From assembly GCA_028023455.1 (NCBI GenBank), contig JAQFVV010006231.1, positions 6,960,036-7,024,035 on the forward strand: DNA of 64,000 bases. Direction: 5' to 3'. This document shows positions 53,740 to 64,000 of this stretch, in pieces. The notes under the pieces were generated by a model. That model saw only the letters and a list, made by a program, of their open reading frames with translations, did no database searches and had not been told where the DNA came from. The position numbers and the translations under genes are program-made. Positions within the stretch are counted from its first letter, which is position 1, and the number at the start of each line of letters is the position of its first letter. Origin of the DNA: Epiperipatus broadwayi. Taxonomy: Eukaryota > Onychophora > Udeonychophora > Euonychophora > Peripatidae.

Positions 53740-56250
53740 ATCATATACCATGCCAATACCAAGACAAGGTCAACAACCAAATACAAAAAATGATGGATTG
53801 GGGAATCATTGATAAGGATCCATCTTTATACAATACAATAAGTCCTTAGTAGTTGTTAAAAAGAAAAGCAGTGTCATCTGACTGTTTGGAGGCCTGAGCT
53901 TTGTGGCATTATGGTTCCAGAACAGAATGTTCTACCATTCATCCATGAAATCTTTATTCACCTTAACCATAAGGCATTATTTTCCACTCTCAACCTCAGG
54001 TAGTTATTGGCAGATGATGCTGGACCCATGATATAGGAAGTACATGGCATTTAGGCATAAGGATTGATGAGATGCTTTGACAAGGTTTTGTTAGCAAAAA
54101 TCAAGAAAAACCTCATCTGCTATGTGTATGCTGTGATAGTTGCCTCACAAAACCCAAAAGAACACCTGTACTGCCTAAGAAAATTATCACTGTGAACCTC
54201 CATAAGAGCTATATTGCTGTCCCAGAGATATCCAGCCAGGATGTCAAGATGCACCCAGACAAAATGGAAGCCATCCAGAAAATTCCCTAGGCCTACCACC
54301 CATAAGCATGTCTGGTCTTTCCTGGGATTGTGTAATTACTATCACAAGTTTTACCCCAGGTTCACACAAGAGACCTCTCACCTGCTAAATCTCTTAAAGA
54401 AAGACCAGAGGTGGCCATGGAAAAATGAACATGACCAGGAAATAAAAACCATTAAGGAAATTTTTTAAAAAACTTATGCTGCATCATCCTGATTTCACAT
54501 GCCGCTTTTATGTCCAGATGGACAGTAGTAAAAAGGGATTAGAAATGATCATTTTTCAAGTTGACAAGCAAGGAAAGCACCAAAATCCTAAGTTTCATTA
54601 GCCATACTTTTAGAGGGGTGGAAATCAATTATACTATCACAGAAGAGGAAACACTAGCAATTAAGCAGTTCTTGCTCAGCTCAGAGGTCATTATCATCAC
54701 TGATCATAAATGCGTGAAATTCCTCAACCTTAGTTATCTAACCAATTAGCATCCAATCTGTTGGAGTTTATCTCTTCAAAAGTTCCAATACAAGATAATC
54801 TACTGTCATGGGGCAAAAGTCCCAATACAAGGTAATCTACTGTCATGGACCTGAAAACATTGTTGCAGAGATTTTGAGTCATCACACCATTGAGACACCT
54901 CCAAAAAATCCAATGATTTGAGATCAACCACTAATGGTTATGCTGAATTTGGTAAATAGTGCCATGGAGACTGACTTGGAAAGGCTCCCATACTGGCAAA
55001 ACAAGGAACCACAATACCATAGAATAATTGTGATCACAAAACCCTGATGCCACAAATGTCGATTCTAGATGAAAAATGGGAGTTTTGCAAATCTGTACCA
55101 AAGTCTCTGATAATTTTTGGAAAATCATTGTACCCCAAAGTCTATGCACCCATTTAATTGACCATGTTCATAAATTTGGTCAGGCATTATGACCCACAGA
55201 AAACTGAAGAGGCAATTACATGGCAGTTCTACTGTACCAGCATATATATATATAGGTGCTTACTGTACTATAGAAATGTGCTGTTTGTGCAAGGAACAAA
55301 CCACCAAATAAATCTTACACAGGCCATAATATCCCAATTATTCCATACCAGCAAGGAACAAACCACCAAATAAATCTTACACAGGCCATAGTATCCCAAT
55401 TATTCCATTCCATTGAAATGAAATGTTAGCCATAGACCATTATGGGACTCTGCTGGCATTTAAGTGTTACCAATACCTCTTAGTAATATATGACATATTT
55501 TCCAAATACATGCATGCTTACCTCATGGATTCTCAGAACACCATTCAAGTTCTGCAGGAGAAACAATTCAATGAGGTGGGAAAACTCACCATCTTGTCAG
55601 ACCATGGACCTGCCTTAACCTCCAAAGAATGGAAGGCATATGTACTACTTCTTTAAAAATCCTCAATCCAATTTTTACAAGCAGGTAATGAAAGAGATCA
55701 ACTGCTTGTACAGAACATATATACCTGATAATCACTTGGGTTGGATGAATCATCACCAGAATGTTACTCAATTTATTAACCACACCATAAATGAATCCAC
55801 AGGATTTGCACTGTGGTGACTGCATTTTCGAAAACCATGCCCTATCCTAGTTAAAACCCCAATATCAAGTGACTAGGGATGTATTCACCAAGAAAAGGAC
55901 CAAGACAAATTTTGTGAATGACACAAATGGCAAAACTCAGAGAGCATAGGGGAAATGCTAACCCCCACCCATTCAAGACAGGAGATCTAGTTTGGGTACA
56001 GGACCCAAAACCAAATAACATAAATAACAAGGAATTCCAAAAATTCTTTACACTATATAAGGGACCAAGCTATATTCAGTGAAAGTGTGGAAACAATGCA
56101 TTCTTATTAACCAAGGATGGAAGGGTAAAAGGGGACATTTGATGAATGATATCTGAAGCTGTATTATGACCTACCCCCAGATCCTGGAAAAATAAATTGT
56201 ACTTGGACTCTGAGACCCATTTTGGAACAACTTCTTGAAACTGAATTGGA
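53740..56250 (+). pseudogene. E5 pol (RT, RNase H, integrase)
   Basis: RT: SLVVVKKKSSVI (53,843), SYWQMMLDP (54,007-54,033), YMAFRHKD (54,042) and the catalytic box at 54,121-54,132, which reads YVYA where YVDD is expected, so both Asp are lost. Connection: RPTTHKHVWSFLGLCNYYHK then FTQETSHLLNLLKKDQRWPW (54,286-54,420). RNase H: SFISHTFRGVEINYTITEEE and IITDHKCVKFLN (54,588-54,725). Integrase: a Cys-x-x-Cys site (KCAVCARNKPPNKSY, 55,276-55,320), IDHYGTLLAFKCYQYLLVIY and IFSKYMHAYL (55,429-55,520), and the second Asp in ILSDHGPALTSKEWKAY (55,593-55,640). Gypsy-type order is clear. Frames break at two local tandem duplications (54,777, period 37; 55,289, period 62) and elsewhere. Confidence 0.8.
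55289..55411 (+). repeat. 62-base tandem duplication in E5 integrase
   Basis: GCAAGGAACAAACCACCAAA starts at 55,289 and 55,351. The units differ at one or two bases. The period is not a multiple of three and breaks the frame after the zinc-finger Cys pair. Confidence 0.9.
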
Positions 56251-56483
56251 CACAGATTAAAGTATTGTAATAATAGTGGTTTTAAATTGTAATATAGTTA
56301 AATCCTATCATTTTGTAATTAATTGGATGGGATCAGGAAGAATAAAATTAATTTAGGCATTTTTTAATAATTAAGGTTGATATACTGTGCATGATTATAT
56401 GGAAGTTGTCCATCAGTAAACCCTTGGTCATTATCATCACTGGAACATTTCAGCAAGTAAAATTTTTTTGTTTTTTTATATTT

Positions 56484-56500
56484 CCCAGAGTTGAGGGATA
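56484..56500 (+). other. E5 polypurine tract
   Basis: CCCAGAGTTGAGGGATA immediately before the 3' LTR start TGATGCTGG at 56,501. It is interrupted by two T, so weak as a tract, but the position is exact. Confidence 0.5.
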
Positions 56501-56779
56501 TGATGCTGGAAATCTGTTCTGAAGATTTGCACTTCACCTAGTGCCAATTATATCAGCACTAGAATGGCTTTGAACCCAAATTATATATAATTGCAATAGG
56601 CAGCAGTATATATAGAGATGTGTGGATACATGAACATTTAATTTCATCTACCCATTAAATTTGCATTTGTGTATGTGCATATGAGAATTAATATGAATTA
56701 TAAAATTTTGAAATTCTATAATATTTTGCATTTCAATAACTTTACTAGTTATTAATATGTAAGACAGTAACCAGTGTAT

Positions 56780-56945
56780 AATAAATATCTAATTTATAAT
56801 AGTTTGTCATGTAACCAATGTACAATATATATCTAATTTATAATAGTTTGTCATGTTTATAATGTTTTATAGTTTGTCATGTAACCAATGTATAATATAT
56901 ATCTAATTTATAATAGTTTGTCATGTTTATAATGTTTTGTAATTT
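56780..56945. repeat. Short direct repeats
   Basis: ATCTAATTTATAATAGTTTG followed by TCATGT occurs at about 56,787, 56,831 and 56,902. Two of the units continue into TTATAATGTTTT. Confidence 0.8.
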
Positions 56946-58821
56946 TATTACTAATAATTTGTATAAAAGTAAATTGTCTTTTAAGAGTCAAACAATATAA
57001 TCAATAGATCTTAAAATTTTGTAAACCATTGTGTCATTCTAAAAAATAGATGGAATGTTATAAATACCAGAGATTCTTTAATTAATATTTATTTGACCAT
57101 TATTCTATTTTTTTCATTGCCATAAGTGGAGATGTAGGTCAATTTGGTTAAATTTCTTGGCCAATTGATCCATTTTTCATTGTCATATATGGAACTGATT
57201 AATTTTGAATTTCAACCAAGTATGAGTTTGAGACAATGGCCAGCATTCTTTAAATATTTGCTTTGTGTGTAAATGGCTAAATTTTGGCTATCAATGTTAT
57301 TCTTATTCTTGGCTGTCAATATTATTCTTATTCTTGTTTAATGTTATGCAAGTTTGCATTGATCATGTCAGGGTAAAGAAGACCATTTGCTTCCCCATAC
57401 TTCTGAGAAGCCCCTATAACTCACTATGCTTGTCTGAATCATCTAGACTGAATATATTGAATATTCAGTGATCCTGCCTGAAAGTGAACCTTGAATCTCT
57501 ACATAGCAATGCCTCTTTCCAACCCAAACCAATTTATAATCATGATCCACCAATTACCTTTATCATATCCTCAATCCCAAGGTAACACAATTACATTGTC
57601 ATCAGCTAATGAACTCTTAATTAAAGAATTATTCTAATTCTAAACTATAGTGTAAGCCTTTCTTTCTTTTATTTAATTTTTAAAGCTGTTATATAAATGT
57701 TAATAATGTCTATACAATTTATTTTAATGCTGTATAACTTCTTATGTTTTGGGTGCAGCAATTTTGAATTAATTTTATTTTCTCTTAGTTTGTTATTTTA
57801 ATTTATTTTGATATGCCAAGAAGGCATACAATCTAGAGAGTGAAATTAAACCTACCACCAATAGTTTTCTCCTATTAAATTATTGAGATGTAAATTTTTT
57901 TTAAAGTTAGTTATTATAAACTCGCTCAGTTTTATACCAACTATTTTATAATAATTTTACTCTTTAAATGATTGGAAGAACTTAATGTTTATATTTCATT
58001 GTTTTTTTTAACTGAAAATTAACCCTCATCTAATCATCAAAATCGTTTACTAATTTATCTAATTAAATCTCACCAGAAGTTAATTTAATATTTAATCTAT
58101 GATTTTATTTTGTAAATTACTATAAATTATCACTTGTAGAAATATAAGGAGATATTTTAGAAATATGAGAGAAAGCAATTTATTCCCTTTTAGTTTTAAA
58201 CTCTGATCCCTTTGAACATTTTATTAATCATTAGTTAAATGCCTGGAATGGTTTGTGTTTAAGCATTCCATTATGCAGGAGAATGTTCATTAATTTATTG
58301 TGGGCATTAGTGACATGAACTATTTATATGTTTTAGGCATTATAAAGATATCATTACAATCTTGCTTTACCATGTAATTTGGGATCTTCAGAATGACCAA
58401 TCCCATTTTTCATTATCCCTCTCAAAGTAGATATGTTTCCTACTAGGGATATTCTTCAGGCACCTCCAGTGAATAAGTGTATGGGAAACAAATGGATAAA
58501 CCATCTCAACATACAACTTATGCCACTGTTCTTCAGAGATATGACCTTGGTCATTGTGCAGACATACTCCTTTCATACAAATATGACAAAGCCACTCAAG
58601 AGGATCAACTTCTCCACTCCAGAATTAACCTGGAACTCATCAGCATAAGTTTACCATAACTACCGAGTTTGCACATTAGCAATTAATCTCAAACTTATGA
58701 GTGTCACTTCTTTCTGTACACCATCTTACTGCCTTCAAAAAGACATGTATTTTTTTTCTATAAAATTTCAATTTTTTATGATTTTTTTTTTTTTTGAAAA
58801 TGCAATTTTTAATTATTTTTT

Positions 58822-59430
58822 TGCCTCATTTTCTTAGATTAAGTCATTGGGAAAAAAATTTACCACAGAAATGAATTCACTTGCCACTTATTGCAATTTT
58901 AATTTTGGCCTTAATGGAAATGTAAGGTCTAGTGAGTATTGCCTTTTTTATTTTTTTTTGATAAAAACTTATGCTATATATTTATAAAGTCAGGCTACAC
59001 TTTAATATATAGGGTGTTTGAATACAGACTTTCAAGCTCCCTCAATCCATCCATTATATCTCATACAATAATATACACACATGATCACACACATGTAAAA
59101 AGAATAAATGATCCCCATTGCCTCATTTTCTTAGATTAAGTCATTGGGAAAAAAATTTACCACAGAAATGGATTCACTTGCCACTTATTGCAATTTTAAT
59201 TTTGGCCTTAATGGAAATGTAATGTCTACATTACATTTTACCATCACTAGTGAGTACTGCCTTTTTTTTTTTTTGATAAAAACTTATGCTACATATTTAT
59301 AAAATCAGGCTACACTTTAATATATAGGGTGTTTGAATACAGACTTTCAAGCTCCCTTAATTCATCCACTATATCTCATACAATAATATACACACATGAT
59401 CACACACATGTGAAAAAAATAAATGATCCC
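58822..59430. repeat. 297-base tandem duplication
   Basis: TGCCTCATTTTCTTAGATTA starts at 58,822 and 59,119. Both units end in ACACATGT(A/G)AAAA(A/G)AATAAATGATCCCCA. The second unit has an extra ACATTTTACCATCAC near 59,231. Confidence 0.88.
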
Positions 59431-59666
59431 CAATACACATTTCATGCTGAATCAGCACTCTTCATTTTATCAGGATCATCATCTCCCACACATATGTATT
59501 GTATACTCAGTGCTCATAATAAATTTGTTTATTTTGATGTTTATTAATTTGCTTTGTTTTTATTCATTTTACTTTACTTGTTACTTGAAAAGAATAGATA
59601 TATTAGGTCATCCCCCCCCCCATTATTAAATAATATAATAATAAATTTGTAATAATTATATTTGTA

Positions 59667-59838
59667 AAGCACATATTCATTACATAAAGTAATATATATT
59701 TAGGATATAACCCCAAGACTATGCATCTGAAAAAATAACAGTAGGGACCTCTAAGCACATATTCATTACATAAAGTAATATATATATAAAGGATATAACC
59801 TTAAGACTATGTGCCTGAAAAAATAATAATAGGGACCT
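59667..59838. repeat. 86-base tandem duplication
   Basis: AAGCACATATTCATTACATA at 59,667 and 59,753, each ending in TAGGGACCTCTA with several differences. Confidence 0.88.
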
Positions 59839-61729
59839 CTACAAATCTTTAACACAAGATTTATTTAAAAGACGAGCACTAAAGTTCTCTTTGCATAATA
59901 TCTCATGCACTATTCTTACTTTTATTTTTTTGTTTGATATTTATTTCAGTACATTTTTTACCTGAAAAGAATGCACATTTTAGGTCACACCTCATTTTTC
60001 ACTAATATAATAATTAATATATAATAATATAATACATTACAATTTACTAAAGTACTCTTTGTATAATATCTTGTAAACTATTACTGTTATTTTTTCCCCA
60101 CTAAAAACTAAACATATTTCTGACAGATACCCTGCATGGAAGGACAATCAAACATTACTAGCAGATACTCTGATGTGGAAGGACAGGATCTGAGTCGGCT
60201 AATAAAAATGGAAGTTACCAATCACATTGTTTTTGTAATTTTTTCACTGAAAAATTATCTCAGGTAAGACATATTATATATATAATTTTTTCCAGCAATT
60301 TATGACAAATGTGATGAAGCTATTTATGAAAATGTCATTTCAACATTTTGTGAACCAAGTGTAAAAATAAATATTTTTAGAAGTATTACAAATCTTTTTT
60401 TTCTTATTTTTTTTATTTTAAATAATGACTATTTTATCAGCTTTATTACATTCTTTCATATTTGCTCTTTCTAACAATATATATATTTTTATATCTATTG
60501 CATTCAAACAGAAGATATGTTATAAATTATATTTGTTATAATTTTTTTTAAAATTCAAGATGACAACATCAGAGGAAAAGAAGATAAGTGACTGCCTTCC
60601 TTTATGCGATTGTAAGCGAAAATGTGATACCGTCTTTATTATTATTATTGAATTATTTATCAACCTGAAACACTCTTTATCAGTCATAATTGCATGTTGT
60701 TTGCCATCCATTTGATTTAATTCTCTAGGTCAAACTATGAATTCCAGCCTTCTTTTAAGCCGAATTATTTTATTCCACACATCTGAATGATCTCCCAAAT
60801 CTTGAACTATTTTCAAATCACACATCATAAACTCTTACTCATATATATAATAACTCTTACTCATATATATATAATGACTAATGAAACTCATTAATGTAAA
60901 TCTGTAATATTTTAAATGAGGGTTAAGCTACAATGTATTATTGATTACGTAATTAATTTATTTTATCCTTGGCATATTAACCGCATCAACTACCATATAT
61001 GATTAACCACACAAACTATTCTTGTTTTATATATGTAGTAGTTGCATTAACCAATATTATGTAATAATACAAATATATTTGTTCTTCTGTAATTCCCTGA
61101 ATGACCTATTTAATGAATCCATTGAAAAGCATGGTTGCAAATTAACTATAATAAAATGTGTAATCATTGTATAGACATTTTACACACCTACTTTGTTTTA
61201 TTTATAATCATAAATTACCATACTTTATCATTTAATAAATTTATAATATATGTCATTTCTCTGTATTATTGTATTTGTCATTCACTGCCCAAATCTCTAG
61301 TAGTAACTATTTGATTATTAAGTTAAATTATTCTTTCATTGAACGAAAATTTTATTTAGTATTATTAATTACATTCCCTTTGTTTAACATTGCCTTGAAC
61401 AAAATTATGAATTGATTATTAATATATTAAGCAATGGTCTGTACCATTCTTTAATTGTTATATTTTGTAGAAATTATTAGCTAATTATTTAAACATTATT
61501 GATTCCCAAGTCTCTTTGCTCACCATGTTCTCATTTCCAGGTTGGAGTAAATGAAAAGCTAACTAGTATTCTCAAAAGTGTTGTTCATATAGTAAAAAAT
61601 CCTGGAGCACAGTTAAATAGGTTAGCATTTAGTATTTTTCCAGACCTGTGTATTTCACACATGCTAGATTGCTGTAGTTTTCTTGGATTCTACGTCTTGT
61701 TGAATGAACACACAATTTTCACTGGTACA

Positions 61730-62275
61730 ACCCTATGAGAAATTCTAATATCTACAAAGCCTAAACTTGAAATGCTAAAAAGAAAAACTGCATCTATGAA
61801 ATACCATGTGAATATGGAAGAACATATATTGGTAAAACCAGATATCCCATTGAAAAGCACTTGCAAGAATAAAAACTGATGATTAGAAGAGAGAAAACTG
61901 ATGTGTATAAGATAGCAGACCATGTATGTACCAATGAATATATGTTTAATTGGGAAAATACAAAAATATTGGATAGAGAAGAAAAGGTACACAGAAGAAA
62001 ATTTTAAAAAGCTGCTCACATGACATGGGCAAGAAATTCCATAAGCCAACCTAGAATGACTATACATAATGTATGGAAATTACTAATTAACTTTGCTCTT
62101 AGAAAAAAGTGAAGAAATCAGGAGGAACCTCATAGATAAGTGTATGAAATTTTTATTAACTTGCCTTTGGCAGGATGGCTCCATTTGGTTACAGCATTAT
62201 CTTAAAATTCAATAATCTAAGGAGGTTTAAATCCCATGCTAGTACTGTCACTGGTCAGGCCAGCAACACCTGAAG
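61730..62275 (+). pseudogene. PLE-B, 3' part (GIY-YIG endonuclease and terminal repeat)
   Basis: This is the continuation of the PLE at 45,765-47,819 after E5. CIYEIPCEYGRTYIGKTR (about 61,783-61,835) is the GIY-YIG core, homologous to PLE-A MYEIPCECGKTYIGET. NEYMFNWENTKILDREEKVH (61,934-61,993) follows, then a decayed tail. The terminal repeat begins GAAATCAGGAGGAACCTCAT at 62,113 and includes tRNA-like module T3, ending CAACACCTG at about 62,274. The endonuclease frame is broken by stops after LQE and before KAAHM. Confidence 0.8.
62170..62245 (+). other. tRNA-like module T3 in the 3' terminal repeat of PLE-B
   Basis: TGGCTCCATTTGG (62,176-62,188) in place of the A box, CTTAAAATTCAATAATCTAAGG as the anticodon-like hairpin, and GGTTTAAATCC (62,224-62,234) as a B box with one change. 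It is followed by CACTGGTCAGGCCAG as in T1. Confidence 0.6.
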
Positions 62276-62630
62276 AAGAGATAAATAAATACAGCAGCTT
62301 ATTATATATCACTTTAAATAATTCCTAGGTTTACCCTACTATAAGTAAATAGTTTTATTGGGATTTAAAAACATCCGACAACACTAAGCTGTCATGAAAT
62401 AAAGTCACACACTACAATTTATAAAACAGGAATTGGATAGAATAAAGAAAGACTAAAAAATATTTTTTAAATAATTGTTTTAATAATTAACTGATTAACA
62501 ATGAACAAAAAAAATCACATGATAGTATGAAATTTTAAACATTCATTTCATCAAAAAATATATTTTCATAAACATTATATTAACCAATCAGTTGATTTCC
62601 ATTTATAAATTAACTTTTAATTCATTAAGT
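62276..62630. other. A+T-rich stretch between PLE-B and a hAT element
   Basis: No gene or repeat was recognised. Confidence 0.45.
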
Positions 62631-64000
62631 CAGTGATAATGAACCTATGGTATGCATGCCAGAGATAGTATTTTCAAATTGTTTTACTGGCTGGCAAACT
62701 ATTTATATATAATTTTCTATGCTTTAAATTATTTTTTTGTTGTTGCTAAAATCTGTACCAATAAAAATTTACTGTAAACTTAAGATAAAATAAATAAATA
62801 TATTAGAATTCAATTTACAATTAAGCTTATATTAAAAGCAATAAATTACAAAATTTGAAATAAAATAAATAAATAAATATACATATGTAGGTGGGAATGG
62901 TATTTTAAGTCAGATGAAGTAGTACTGGTATACTGTGGTATCATTTTCTATAAACCTGTCAAATGATTCCAATAGAACTAGAAAGTAAAATATTTTATAA
63001 CTTTGAAGGAAATTTTTTTAAATCTAAAGTAAAAGTAATAAAATGGTTTTCTGTCCTAATCTTTTTTTATCTAAATGTGTTGACATTATTCATTTTTTGA
63101 ATGCAATCAAAATTATAAACAAAGGATCAAAATCTGTAATCAATGCCACCAAACGACATTTTTTTTTTGCTTGAAGTTTTGCTGTAAAAGTGAAATGTAC
63201 GGATAATAATATATTTTAACATATAATAAATCTTTGATTTATAAAATTATTAAAGCTCATTTAAATTTACTTTTAAATAAATTTGTTTCAATTATATTAA
63301 TATGACTAATGAAAATAAAGAACAAAAATTGTCAAGAAGTAGAGACTCTCAAAATTGATGGACTGATGAGTATGGAATGATTAACAAAAGCACCAAGGCA
63401 GTCTGTGTTTTATGTTCCGGAACAGTTTTATTGAGAACATCATTGGTAATATGGTATTATGAGACCAATCATAAATCGCTCTGAAAAAATTTAAGGTGAA
63501 CAAGAAAAATATATTGTCCAAGCATTTAAAAATATAAAATATTCAATCAACATCTATAATGAAATGTATTGAAAATCATTCAAATGTAACTGCTGCTAGT
63601 TTTTTTTATTTCAAATGTAATTGCCAAACATGGGAAACTTTTTAATGATGGATATATTATAGAAGCTTGGATGAAATGTGCATCAGTTCTTTTTGAAGAT
63701 TTTGAAAACAAAAAAATTAATTCAGAGAATAAAAGATTTTCCATTGGCTAGAAGTAGAAAGAATCCTGCAAATAGCTAACAACATAACTTACCAACAAAA
63801 TGGATCGGTTTGTTTGGTTATTTTATTCACTATTGGGTTGGGAATAATATCAAAAAAAAGGGTTGATCAGTTTAACCTCATTAGTAACAACAACAAAAAA
63901 TATATATATTTACAATAAAGTTTTAAATGTACTTGCTGAAAAACAAATAAATATTGCCAAAATTGTATCAGTAACTACAGATGGTGCTCAAGAAAATGTT
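62631..64000 (+). mobile_element. hAT transposon with transposase remnant, runs off the window
   Basis: A CAGTGATAATGAACCTATGG end at 62,631, of the CAGTG type seen at 25,198, opens the element. CATTAAGT just outside (62,623-62,630) is the candidate 8-base target copy. After a 670-base A+T-rich leader a start at 63,302 gives NKEQKLSRSRDSQN, a stop, then WTDEYGMINKSTKAVCVLCS with a later NHKSL, a BED-type zinc-finger opening (Cys-x-x-Cys ... His). Further on are IAKHGKLFNDGYIIEAWMKC (63,620), VLFEDFENKKINSENKRF and, at the window end, VSVTTDGAQENV, the region just after the first catalytic Asp in hAT transposases of the GTF2IRD2/ZBED5-like group. Stops and frameshifts mean this copy is inactive. 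The 3' half and right terminal repeat are outside. Confidence 0.75.

Larger units (their letters stand above)
47820..61729 (+). mobile_element. Ty3/gypsy LTR element E5, inserted in PLE-B
   Basis: Begins TGAAGCTGG and ends GGTACA, with ACCC directly outside on both sides (47,816-47,819 and 61,730-61,733). PLE-B reads GAGCCATATCACCC before and ACCCTATGAGAAATTC after, which together match the unbroken PLE-A sequence, so the insertion is certain. Order: 5' LTR, Lys-tRNA-type PBS, leader with a minisatellite and a TA run, gag (holding an old Y copy), zinc knuckle, RT, RNase H, integrase, polypurine tract and 3' LTR. The two LTRs share about 45 bases at the start and 520 at the end, but the 3' one holds 4.6 kb more. 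CpG is almost absent, so it is old. All coding parts have stops. Confidence 0.8.
56501..61729 (+). repeat. E5 3' LTR, either 5.2 kb long or a 0.55 kb LTR with a 4.6 kb insertion
   Basis: Start (56,501-56,546) and end (about 61,208-61,729) match the two parts of the 5' LTR. The 4.6 kb between (56,547-61,207) has no counterpart there and no coding match. It is A+T-rich with tandem repeats at 56,780-56,945, 58,822-59,430 and 59,667-59,838, and T-runs. The junction word is TGCCA at about 56,541 and TACCA at 61,208, which could be a decayed 5-base duplication or the microhomology of a deletion in the 5' LTR. Frames at 58,388-58,659 and 58,939-59,629 are unrecognised. Confidence 0.6.

Noticed and set aside
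61180-61729. Solo LTR independent of 47,820-48,368
   Set aside because: The ACCC duplications and the split PLE require both to be ends of the same insertion.
44475-62275. Hammerhead ribozyme in the PLE terminal repeats
   Set aside because: PLE repeats often carry one, and CCTGAAGA at the T3 end resembles the CTGANGA box, but I found no GAAA box and stems in the right place, and the word is not conserved in T1.
1-64000. Ribosomal RNA, snRNA or host tRNA genes
   Set aside because: I looked for conserved cores and found only the tRNA-like modules at the PLE ends.

Overview
This window is A+T-rich animal DNA, probably from an invertebrate, and it is made almost entirely of decayed and nested transposable elements. 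I found no host protein-coding gene that I can support. Nothing looks bacterial: there are no operons or ribosome-binding sites, and every long recognisable coding stretch is a broken pol, gag, transposase or GIY-YIG relic full of stops and frameshifts. The element mix (RTE-like and other APE-type non-LTR elements, Ty3/gypsy, Penelope-like and hAT elements) and a TATA box plus TCAGT initiator in one LTR fit an invertebrate, possibly an arthropod, but the sequence does not prove the taxon. Old elements have almost no CpG, while two long LTR-like insertions and two short unexplained segments keep it. This suggests germline CpG methylation with elements of different ages.

Left part, 1-12.1 kb. 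Three or four APE-type non-LTR remnants lie here: one at 1-2.48 kb (+), two abutting RTE-like copies at 5.82-8.63 kb (+), a short C-terminal piece at 10.7-11.2 kb (+) and one at 11.4-12.1 kb (-). Between them are a degenerate T/G-rich tandem repeat (3.8-4.5 kb) and two CpG-retaining segments (4.64-5.3 and 10.02-10.3 kb) that are the best places to look for host promoter or exon sequence.

First nest, 12.1-28 kb, all on the minus strand. A Ty3/gypsy element E1 is split inside its reverse transcriptase, with gag-protease-RT at 28.0-26.54 kb and RT-RNase H-integrase at 14.49-12.6 kb. The interrupter is a second gypsy element, E2 (LTRs 14,492-15,010 and 24,911-26,541). E2 is itself split by a third, E3 (16,568-24,424, with LTRs, PBS, PPT, gag and pol). 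E3's 5' LTR holds a 2.1 kb LTR-like insertion X with a 4-bp ATAT target duplication. E2's 5' LTR holds a non-autonomous hAT with an 8-bp duplication. A GIY-YIG fragment from a Penelope-like element also sits inside E3.

Middle, 28-44.5 kb. A two-ORF non-LTR element N1 (-) is interrupted in ORF1 by a cluster of 5'-truncated N2 copies that end in TGATG repeats. Next come a 1.2 kb fold-back palindrome, several local tandem duplications, a shrunken gypsy E4 (+), a 2.5 kb CpG-containing LTR-like element Y flanked by ATAT, and the 3' end of gypsy E6 (-).

Second nest, 44.5-62.3 kb. An inverted pair of Penelope-like copies (PLE-A minus, PLE-B plus) carries a tRNA-like sequence with A and B boxes at its ends. 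PLE-B is cut by a 13.9 kb Ty3/gypsy element E5 (TG...CA ends, 4-bp ACCC duplication, Lys-tRNA-type PBS, gag, pol). E5 in turn carries an older copy of Y in its gag. The window ends inside the transposase of a hAT element that starts at 62,631.

The strongest lead is the tRNA-like module at the Penelope-element termini. The nesting order gives a relative history: E1, then E2, then E3 and the hAT, then X; and PLE, then E5, then the old Y copy. Element boundaries given to the base come from aligning repeat copies by eye and may be off by a few bases; internal domain limits are approximate.
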